Assembly: GCA_004552965.1 (NCBI GenBank)
Contig: SFMU01000041.1
Span: 1-18,476 of the forward strand
Reading direction: 5' to 3'
Origin: Bacteroidales bacterium
GTDB taxonomy: Bacteria; Bacteroidota; Bacteroidia; Bacteroidales; UBA932
DNA: 18,476 nucleotides
Under the pieces are notes generated by a model. It was not told where the DNA came from. It did no database searches and saw only the letters and a list, made by a program, of their open reading frames with translations. This document shows, in pieces, positions 6,379 to 12,755 of the stretch. Position 1 is the stretch's first letter, and the number at the start of each line of letters is the position of its first letter. A program made the translations under genes and the position numbers.

Positions 6379-8055
6379 CTAGCTGTTGAGCTTGATTGCC
6401 TGCGAGATGTTGATCAGGAAGTCGCCCATCTTCTCGAGCTGCTCGAGGATGTTCAGGTAGAATACCGTCTCGAAGTAGGTGTCACCCTTGGTCTCGATGT
6501 CCTTGAGCTCAGTTTCACGGCACTCGGTCCTGAAGTCATTGATGGCCTTCTCGTCGATTTCGGCATTCTTGATCTCCTTGATGCTGGAAGCATTCTCAAG
6601 GTTGTAGATCATGTCCTCATAGGCCTGGGAGAGAAGCCCTGTCATCTTGCAGAGCTTGTTGACGTGCTCCGAAGTGAGCTTTCTGCCATAGGCCCCCATA
6701 TTCAGAAGAGAACGGCTGATGGCTTCTCCGCTGTCTCCAAGGGACTCCAGCTCGCCGGAAATCCTGATCTGTGAGCGGACCGTCTCCTTGGACTCTTCGC
6801 TGAGGTGGTTCTTGCCGAGGTCGTTGAGGAACTTGACGATTTCATATTCGATCCTGTCGGAAATTTCCTCGTATTTGACGAGCTTGTTCCTGTATTCGGT
6901 GAACTTCTCGCTGTTGTCGGAGTGGAAGATGGCCTCGCTGAGGTATTCGAGTCCGTTCTTCATGATCTTGCCGAAGCGGATGATTTCGCGGCTGGATTCG
7001 GCCAGGGCAAGCTCAGGAGTTGCAATCAGACCGTAGTCGATGTACTTGATGCGACCGTCGATGGCTTCCGTACTCTCCGGCTTGTCCTTGATGATGGTCG
7101 TGACGAGCTTTTCGATCACTTTGGTGAACCAGATCATGATGAATGTGTTGATCAGGTTGAACACGGTGTGGAGCATCGAGATTCCGTAGACCAAAGAGGT
7201 GGCCTCGTCGACTCCCATCAGGGAAACGATCCACTGGATGAACCTGACGAATGGTCCGAAGAGTGCCAATGCCCAGATGACTCCGAACAGGTTGAAGACC
7301 GTGTGGGCAAGGGCCGCCCTCTTGGCGTTCACACTTCCTATGCTGGCTGCAAGGTTGGCTGTGATGGTCGTTCCTATGTTTTCTCCGAGCACCATGGCGG
7401 CTGCCATGTCGAACTGGATCCAGCCCATGTTGAGCATGATGAGAGTCAGGGCGACGGTGGCGCTGGATGACTGGAGAATCAGGGTGAGGATGGTTCCGAG
7501 GAAGAGGAAGAGGAGAACGGAGAAGAAGCCGTGTCCCGACCACTTTGTGATGAATGCGAGAACCTCAGGAGTCTGACGCAGATCCGGGACTGAACTCTTC
7601 ATCAGGGAAAGTCCGAGGAAGAGGAGGCTGAATCCTATGATGAGTTCGCTGATGTTGCGCAATTTGTCTTTCTTGGAAAGGCTCATGATGAATCCGAGAC
7701 CCATCAGCGGCACGGCGAGGGCGGAGATGTCAGCCTTGAAACCGAAGACGGCGATGATCCATGCCGTCATGGTCGTTCCGATGTTCGCTCCCATGATGAC
7801 CCCGATTGCCTGTCCGAGGGTCAGGAGACCTGCGCTTACGAATCCGACAACCATTACGGTGGTCGCGCTGGATGACTGGATTGCTGCTGTTACTCCGAAA
7901 CCTGTGAGAACTCCTTTGAAAGGGTTGGAGGTCATTGTGCCCAGAAGTCTTCTGAGGCCGTTTCCTGCCGTTTTCTGGAGACCCGTACTCATCATGTTCA
8001 TTCCGTAGAGGAACATTCCGAGGGCTCCCAGCAGGGTGAATAGATTCATTATCAT
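6379..8055 (-). CDS. Na+/phosphate cotransporter with PhoU-like C-terminal domain
   Basis: This inner-membrane NptA/PNaS-family protein takes up (or exports) inorganic phosphate with sodium. The 558-residue product has the duplicated family signature: QSSSAT at 60-65 and 195-200, each followed by a conserved Asn-Ile-Gly-Thr-Thr block (GANIGTT 89-95, GENIGTT 224-230), within about eight to ten membrane segments up to about residue 320. The tail (about 350-550) is helical and charged like PhoU and ends KMGDFLINISQAIKLNS. The gene starts ATG-ATA-ATG; I chose the first ATG (8055) because GGAAG lies 6 bases before it, but 8049 is possible. It is divergent from a PhoB-like regulator, with CTGTTAA direct repeats between them, which points to control by phosphate starvation. 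Confidence 0.93.
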   Translation of the reverse strand: MIMNLFTLLGALGMFLYGMNMMSTGLQKTAGNGLRRLLGTMTSNPFKGVLTGFGVTAAIQSSSATTVMVVGFVSAGLLTLGQAIGVIMGANIGTTMTAWIIAVFGFKADISALAVPLMGLGFIMSLSKKDKLRNISELIIGFSLLFLGLSLMKSSVPDLRQTPEVLAFITKWSGHGFFSVLLFLFLGTILTLILQSSSATVALTLIMLNMGWIQFDMAAAMVLGENIGTTITANLAASIGSVNAKRAALAHTVFNLFGVIWALALFGPFVRFIQWIVSLMGVDEATSLVYGISMLHTVFNLINTFIMIWFTKVIEKLVTTIIKDKPESTEAIDGRIKYIDYGLIATPELALAESSREIIRFGKIMKNGLEYLSEAIFHSDNSEKFTEYRNKLVKYEEISDRIEYEIVKFLNDLGKNHLSEESKETVRSQIRISGELESLGDSGEAISRSLLNMGAYGRKLTSEHVNKLCKMTGLLSQAYEDMIYNLENASSIKEIKNAEIDEKAINDFRTECRETELKDIETKGDTYFETVFYLNILEQLEKMGDFLINISQAIKLNS

Positions 8056-8123
8056 CTTATACTTCCATTTTTTTCGAAACAAATTTGCATATTTGTCCTG
8101 GAATGCTGAAGAACTGCCTTGCC

Positions 8124-8208
8124 CTGTTAACCTGATTTATTCCGGATTTAACAGCAGGCGCGGGAGGTTGTAACAGAAACTTAACAGCCCTCCCGGCATT
8201 CTTAACAG
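8124..8208. promoter_or_regulatory. Predicted Pho-box array between transporter and regulator
   Basis: On the minus strand CTGTTAA (8187-8181), GTTT and CTGTTAC (8176-8170) form a 7+4+7 direct repeat, the same layout as the classical Pho box (two CTGTnA-type half-sites, 11-bp period). Further minus-strand CTGTTAA half-sites lie at 8208-8202 and 8154-8148; start-to-start steps are 21, 11 and 22 bp, about whole helix turns. One plus-strand CTGTTAA lies at 8124-8130. The sites sit between a phosphate transporter and a PhoB-like regulator. Binding is inferred, not shown. Confidence 0.6.
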
Positions 8209-8217
8209 GTTATGGAT

Positions 8218-8225
8218 TATTTTTG
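8218..8225 (+). promoter_or_regulatory. -7 box of response regulator gene
   Basis: TATTTTTG matches TAnnTTTG but lies only 6 bases before the chosen ATG (8232). Transcription would then start at or very near the start codon. There is no TTTG at the -33 position; a TTAACAG half-site (8202-8208) occupies the spacer. Confidence 0.4.
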
Positions 8226-8231
8226 CGGCAT

Positions 8232-8912
8232 ATGAAAGTAATGATTGTTGACGATGAGGCAGACATCCGCGAGATTCTATCATTCAATCTCTCTGCTGCC
8301 GGTTATGAGACTGTGGAGTGTGAAACCGCAGAGGAAGCCCTTGCTCAGATCCGCAAAGGGATTTCTCCTGATCTTGTCCTTCTTGACATTATGCTTCCGG
8401 GGATGTCCGGATTCAAGCTCGCGGACACCCTGCGGAAGGTAGACCAGTGCAATGTCCCCATCATATTCCTTACTGCAAGAAGTTCCGAGAACGATCTTCT
8501 GACGGGCTTCTCTGCCGGCGGAGATGACTACATCTGCAAGCCTTTTTCCATCAATGAGGTGATTGCCAGGGTCAAGGCAGTGCTGAAGCGCTCGTCGGCC
8601 AGCGGCAGCCAGCCTTCTGTCATCTGCCTGAAAGGCATCTCGATAGACCTCCAGAGCAAGAATGTGACGGTTGACGGGGCTCCGGTTCCTTTTTCGCGCA
8701 AGGAATATGACATCCTCCTCCTGCTTGCCTCCAATCCCGGAAAGATCTTCTCCAGGACTGATTTCATCCGCGAGCTCTGGAAGGATGCCCCTTATGTGAT
8801 GGACAGGACGGTAGATGTACACATCGCCAGAATCCGCTCCAAACTCGGCCAGTACAGGGACCTGATTGTCAACCGGGCCGGCTTCGGCTACAGTATGGAA
8901 GTCAATGAATAG
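8232..8912 (+). CDS. PhoB-like response regulator (OmpR family)
   Basis: This is a cytoplasmic transcription factor that binds DNA when phosphorylated by its partner kinase. The 226-residue product has a receiver domain (1-120) with the acidic pair Asp7/Asp8, phosphoacceptor Asp52 (LLDIMLPGMSG), Thr81 and Lys103 (CKPF), followed by a winged-helix DNA-binding domain (about 130-226) containing FSRKEYDILLLLASNPGKIF and RTVDVHIARIRSKLG. The ATG at 8232 gives MKVMIVDDEAD, the expected start; an upstream TTG would only add MRH. Its stop overlaps the kinase gene by 8 bases, implying translational coupling. A divergent phosphate cotransporter and Pho-box-like repeats upstream favour a PhoB role, with autoregulation. 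Sequence alone cannot exclude another OmpR-family specificity. Confidence 0.93.
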   Translation: MKVMIVDDEADIREILSFNLSAAGYETVECETAEEALAQIRKGISPDLVLLDIMLPGMSGFKLADTLRKVDQCNVPIIFLTARSSENDLLTGFSAGGDDYICKPFSINEVIARVKAVLKRSSASGSQPSVICLKGISIDLQSKNVTVDGAPVPFSRKEYDILLLLASNPGKIFSRTDFIRELWKDAPYVMDRTVDVHIARIRSKLGQYRDLIVNRAGFGYSMEVNE

Positions 8913-10134
8913 GCGTCTTTGGTTATGGTTCGCCGCAGTCTTTGCGGTTTTCGCCGCCGTAATGGTGGCGGTTGAGCTCGGCAGTGAGCACAATTACAAG
9001 AAAGCGATACTCTCGTCCCGTCTGGAAAGCTATGCGGACATCGTTGCCCGTACTGACGACTACGCCGGGACCATGAAGCTGCTTCCCGAGAACATCAGGG
9101 TCTCTGTTGTCAGGGAAGACGGTTTCGTGATTTTCGATTCTTTCGAGCCTGCTGCTTCGATGGGCAACCATCTCACCCGTCCGGAAATCGCCTCCTGTCT
9201 GGAAGGCAGGGACGGCTGCTGCATCAGAAAGTCGGAGACAGCCGGCATCAGCTACATCTATTTCGCGCGGAAGTACCCAGGAGCGATAATCCGTACGGCC
9301 CTGCCGTTCGAGGTCTCCCAGAAGCGCTTCCTGCATCCGGACTGGATGCTCATCCTGATGATGGTCCTGCTGTTTGTCGTCACCCTTGTCGTCATATTCC
9401 TGCTTTCGCAGCGCATCGAAGCGCAGGCCGACCGCGAGACCGACGAAAGGCTGCAGTCCCAGAAGCGCAGGATGACCAGCAACATAGCTCACGAAATCAG
9501 GACGCCCGTCACGAGCGTCAGAGGCTATCTCGAAACCATTGTCGACAATCCGACCATGTCCTCCGACAAGAAGGAACTCTTCATCGAGCGGGCCTATCTC
9601 CAGACCCTGAGGCTCTCCGACCTGATCCGCGACATCTCCCTCATCACGAAGATCGAAGAAGCCCCGGACTTGCTGCAGAAGGAATATCTCGGGGTGCGTC
9701 GTGTCTATGAGGAAGTCCTCGAGGAGTTCTCGTCTCAGATCCGCGACAACTCCATCACGGTCGAGAACCTTGTGGGCGAAGACGTCTTCGTCAAGGGAAA
9801 CCAGTCGCTGATCTATGCCCTCCTGCGCAATCTCGTCGAGAACTCGATCCGTTACGCGGGTGAAGGAATATGCATACGCCTGGAATGTTCCAAATCAGGG
9901 AATATGATGGAGTTTGTCTATTCCGACAACGGAAAGGGAGTGTCCGCGGAACATCTTTCCCACATATTCGAACGATTCTACCGTGTCCCTGAAGAGAACA
10001 GCCACAGGGCCGAAGGTTCTGGTCTGGGCCTTTCGATCGTAAGGAACGCAGTTGTGTTCCACGGAGGAACAATCACTGCCTCGAACATCCAGCCCCACGG
10101 ACTCCAGTTCCGATTCACTCTCAGCGAGAACTGA
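8905..10134 (+). CDS. PhoR-like sensor histidine kinase
   Basis: This inner-membrane kinase is the partner of the regulator just upstream. The 409-residue product has a first membrane segment at about 5-24, an extracytoplasmic sensor region of about 120 residues (28-146), and a second segment at about 148-167. The HisKA domain has phosphoacceptor His196 (IAHEIRTPVTSV). The HATPase domain has an N-box (LLRNLVENSIRYAG, about 307-319), G1 (SDNGKGVS, 340-347), an F-box (IFERFYRV) and G2 (GSGLGLSIVRN, 371-381). No PAS domain is evident. The ATG at 8905 overlaps the regulator stop codon (8910-8912). The kinase would sense phosphate status, perhaps with the PhoU-like transporter tail, but the sensed signal is an inference from context. 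Confidence 0.93.
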   Translation: MNRRLWLWFAAVFAVFAAVMVAVELGSEHNYKKAILSSRLESYADIVARTDDYAGTMKLLPENIRVSVVREDGFVIFDSFEPAASMGNHLTRPEIASCLEGRDGCCIRKSETAGISYIYFARKYPGAIIRTALPFEVSQKRFLHPDWMLILMMVLLFVVTLVVIFLLSQRIEAQADRETDERLQSQKRRMTSNIAHEIRTPVTSVRGYLETIVDNPTMSSDKKELFIERAYLQTLRLSDLIRDISLITKIEEAPDLLQKEYLGVRRVYEEVLEEFSSQIRDNSITVENLVGEDVFVKGNQSLIYALLRNLVENSIRYAGEGICIRLECSKSGNMMEFVYSDNGKGVSAEHLSHIFERFYRVPEENSHRAEGSGLGLSIVRNAVVFHGGTITASNIQPHGLQFRFTLSEN

Positions 10135-10221
10135 GATTCCCTGCCGGCGGGTGGGACAAGGCATGAAACGAAGCCTCTGCCGGCATGAACCCGATTCACA
10201 TGAAAGCAAAACCATAAATAC

Positions 10222-11085
10222 ATGAATGACAGAAAAGAAACCTCGGACAGCCTGAAGACAAGGCAGGGAAGGAAGGATTTCCTGTACAACATCATATTCG
10301 AGTCCGACACCCCTGAAGGCAAGGCCTTCGACATCGTGCTGATGGTCTGCATCCTGGTGAGCGTCATCATCGCCATATTCGGAAGCACTTTCACCGCGGA
10401 ATGGCTCAAGAAGACAGTCTTTTTCCTGGAGTATTTCTTCACTGTTTTCTTCACCCTGGAGTACATCCTCCGCATCTACTGTTCACGCAATCCCAAAGGC
10501 TATGTGCTGAGCCTCTTCGGAATCATCGACCTGCTCTCCATCCTTCCGATGTATCTGGGCTTCTTCCTGCCTCAGATACAGTATGCGATCATTTTCCGCT
10601 GCCTGCGCCTGGTACGTGTCTTCAGGGTGCTGAAACTCTTTTCTTTCCTTACCGAGGGCAATGTGCTGATACAGGCTATCCTTGCCAGCTGGAAGAAGAT
10701 TGCCGTGTTCTTCATGTTCGTGGTCCTTCTGGTCATCTGTCTGGGCACCCTGATGTTCATGGTGGAAGGCAACCACGAAGGAACGATGTTCGACAATCTG
10801 CCGAACAGCCTCTACTGGGCAGTCGTGACCCTGTCGACCGTCGGCTACGGCGACATCACCCCGGTCACGACGATGGGGCGTTTCCTTTCCGCCATAATCA
10901 TGCTTCTGGGCTACACCATTCTGGCTGTGCCTTCAGGAATCATCTCAGCAGCTTTCATCAGGGGAACGGGCAGACCGGTGAACAAGAGGTGCTCCAACTG
11001 CGGCCGGAGCAGCCACGACAAGGATGCCCGCTACTGCAAGTATTGCGGAACCCGGTTCGAGGATGATGTGGACCACATGGACTGA
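10222..11085 (+). CDS. Voltage-gated potassium channel (ion transporter) with zinc-ribbon tail
   Basis: This inner-membrane channel of 287 residues has the six-segment Kv-like plan. S1 lies at about 35-54, S2 at 66-87 and S3 at 97-115. The S4 voltage sensor carries a basic residue every third position (Arg126, Arg129, Arg132, Arg135, Lys138). S5 lies at about 159-181, the pore helix and potassium filter TVGYGD at 206-211, and S6 at 219-246. The C-terminus adds a short zinc ribbon with CxxC pairs at Cys257/Cys260 and Cys272/Cys275 (KRCSNCGRSS...YCKYCGTRF). It would conduct K+ in response to membrane voltage. The ATG at 10222 is the first plausible start; no clear promoter box was found in the 87-base gap after the kinase gene. 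The stop lies only 8 bases from the stop of the convergent cardiolipin synthase gene. Confidence 0.93.
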   Translation: MNDRKETSDSLKTRQGRKDFLYNIIFESDTPEGKAFDIVLMVCILVSVIIAIFGSTFTAEWLKKTVFFLEYFFTVFFTLEYILRIYCSRNPKGYVLSLFGIIDLLSILPMYLGFFLPQIQYAIIFRCLRLVRVFRVLKLFSFLTEGNVLIQAILASWKKIAVFFMFVVLLVICLGTLMFMVEGNHEGTMFDNLPNSLYWAVVTLSTVGYGDITPVTTMGRFLSAIIMLLGYTILAVPSGIISAAFIRGTGRPVNKRCSNCGRSSHDKDARYCKYCGTRFEDDVDHMD

Positions 11086-11093
11086 TCCGGGGG

Positions 11094-12500
11094 TCAGAGA
11101 ACAGGCGAGAACAGTCTTGCGAAAGACTCCTTGAATCGGCTCCACTTCGAACGCGCCTCCCATCTTTGGATGTCGACCGGCACGCTGTCTTCGATGTCTT
11201 TCATGAAGGCCTCCTTCAGGGTCTGGGCGACTTCCCGGTCGTAGATGAAGGCATTGATTTCGAAATTCTGCTCGAAACTCCTGACATCCAGATTGGTGGA
11301 ACCTACGGTGGCCATCGTTCCGTCTGCCACCAGAGTCTTGGAGTGGAGGTAGCCCTTCTTGTAGAAATAGACTTTGACACCTGCCACCAGCACGTCTTCG
11401 ACGTAGCTTCGTGTCGCAAGAGGGACAAGGACTCCGCGGTCGCCCTGGATCGGGACTATGAGCCGCACGTCGATTCCTGAGAGGGCTGCATTCCTCAAGG
11501 CCATCAGGACAGGTTCGGTAGGAATCAGGTAAGGGGATTCGATGTAGACATATTCCTTGGCCTGGGTAATCATCCTCATCATTCCCTGCATGGTCACGTT
11601 CCATTCGTCCATCGGGCCTGAAGTCGCGATCTGGGCTATGGCATTGCCGCATCTGCCGATATGTGGATAGTATCTGGAGCCGTTGACATATTCCTTGGCG
11701 CAGAATTCCCAATCCACCAGGAACGAGGTCTGGATCTCCGCCGCGGCAGGACCTGCGATGCGGATGTGGGTGTCGCGCCAGACTCCTCCGCGGATGCCTT
11801 GGGAATAGCGCGTGGCGATGTTCATTCCGCCAGTGTATCCCACCTTGCCGTCGATGACCACTGCCTTGCGGTGATTCCTGTTGTTGGTCGTAGGGGAGAG
11901 GATGGGCAGTATGACGGGCATGAAAGCCTTGACCTTGACCCCGTTCTTTCTCAGCCATCTGTAGAATTTCGCCCGGGTCAGGTTCGCCGCCGAATCGTAG
12001 ATGACCCTGACTTCGACCCCTCTCTGGGCCAGAGCGATCAGTGCTTCGCCCAGGCGCCTTCCGATCTCGTCGTCTTCGAAAATATAGAACTCTATGTGGA
12101 CGTGGTCCCTGGCAGCGGCAAGGTCTCGGAGAAGGTCTCCGAACATGTCGTCGAACTTGGTGTAGACCTTGATGTCGTTGTCCCCCAGGGGCAAGGCCTT
12201 GTTGGTCATCCAGAGCAGGGATGCGATGTCCGAATGTCCGTCCGGAAGTTCCCTCCTGATCGAGTTCTCATTGGCTGCCACGACCTGGTCCTTCCGTTCC
12301 GAAATCCGGGAGTCCTTTACCAGGCGGGATTTTTTCTTGTGTGTGCCGAACACATAGTAAAGCACCAGACCGAGACCCGGCAGGAGGCACAGGATGAGTA
12401 TCCATGCGAGAGTCGATACGGGATGCCTGTTCTGGGAGATCAGCACGATGATGACGCTGACCAGTGCCAGGATTGTCACTATTTGTATAAATGTTTCCAT
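11094..12500 (-). CDS. cls: Cardiolipin synthase (phospholipase D family)
   Basis: This membrane enzyme condenses two phosphatidylglycerol molecules into cardiolipin and glycerol. The 468-residue product has two N-terminal membrane segments (about 5-22 and 31-52) separated by NRHPVSTLAW, a typical cls start. Two HKD motifs follow: NHRKAVVIDG (His210, Lys212, Asp217) and LHSKTLVADG (His386, Lys388, Asp393), each followed by Gly/Asn-rich catalytic residues (GYTGGMNIA; VGSTNLDVRSF). Length and layout match bacterial ClsA-type enzymes. The start is the ATG at 12498-12500. Upstream, TATTATTTG (minus, 12547-12539) nearly matches TAnnTTTG with one extra spacer base, and a GAATATTC palindrome lies at 12530-12537. 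It is divergent from the acn operon and convergent with the potassium channel gene. Confidence 0.95.
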   Translation of the reverse strand: METFIQIVTILALVSVIIVLISQNRHPVSTLAWILILCLLPGLGLVLYYVFGTHKKKSRLVKDSRISERKDQVVAANENSIRRELPDGHSDIASLLWMTNKALPLGDNDIKVYTKFDDMFGDLLRDLAAARDHVHIEFYIFEDDEIGRRLGEALIALAQRGVEVRVIYDSAANLTRAKFYRWLRKNGVKVKAFMPVILPILSPTTNNRNHRKAVVIDGKVGYTGGMNIATRYSQGIRGGVWRDTHIRIAGPAAAEIQTSFLVDWEFCAKEYVNGSRYYPHIGRCGNAIAQIATSGPMDEWNVTMQGMMRMITQAKEYVYIESPYLIPTEPVLMALRNAALSGIDVRLIVPIQGDRGVLVPLATRSYVEDVLVAGVKVYFYKKGYLHSKTLVADGTMATVGSTNLDVRSFEQNFEINAFIYDREVAQTLKEAFMKDIEDSVPVDIQRWEARSKWSRFKESFARLFSPVL

Positions 12501-12602
12501 CCTGAATCATTTTGTTTTTGCAATATACTGAATATTCGCAAATAATACTGCCTGCCAATCCCGATTTTTACGCATGTTGCCCTCGGGATATTCTTTAAAT
12601 TT

Positions 12603-12640
12603 GAATATTTTATGAATATTTAATAATATTCGTGAATATT
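12603..12640. promoter_or_regulatory. GAATATT repeat cluster (candidate operator)
   Basis: GAATATT occurs at 12603, 12614 and 12634 on the plus strand. Its reverse complement AATATTC lies at 12625-12631, so AATATTC-GT-GAATATT (12625-12640) is a perfect 7-2-7 inverted repeat. The first two copies are 11 bp apart. The cluster ends just before the -33 element of the acn promoter, a usual place for an activator. A further GAATATTC lies at 12530-12537, near the cls start. The binding protein is unknown. Confidence 0.5.
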
Positions 12641-12642
12641 TA

Positions 12643-12673
12643 TTGAACTATTCCTTATTGTTTCCTATATTTG
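12643..12673 (+). promoter_or_regulatory. Promoter of acn-icd-gltA operon
   Basis: TTG (12643-12645, within ATTG), a 20-bp spacer and TATATTTG (12666-12673) match the Bacteroides vegetative promoter pattern. Transcription would start near 12680 and leave a leader of about 75 nt. That leader holds short inverted repeats (GCGG/CCGC and GGAAG/CTTCC) and a TTTTT run just before the gene. Confidence 0.65.
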
Positions 12674-12755
12674 TGAAAAACGGAACTGCGGAAGGATTTC
12701 CCCAGGTTGTCGCAAGGCTTCCATCCCGCTGCGGTTTTTGGATAAACGACTTGAC

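Noticed and set aside
8187..8208. A TTAACAG site read as a simple terminator for the Na+/phosphate gene or regulator
   Set aside because: It lies upstream of both genes, has no stable stem, and the spacing fits a regulator-binding array better.
11661..12545. A 294-codon plus-strand frame opposite cardiolipin synthase
   Set aside because: It lies antisense to the gene with two HKD motifs and shows no features of its own.
12738..12755. A TTG start giving aconitase six extra residues
   Set aside because: The ATG at 12756 matches how related aconitases begin, and the extra residues overlap the T-run of the leader.
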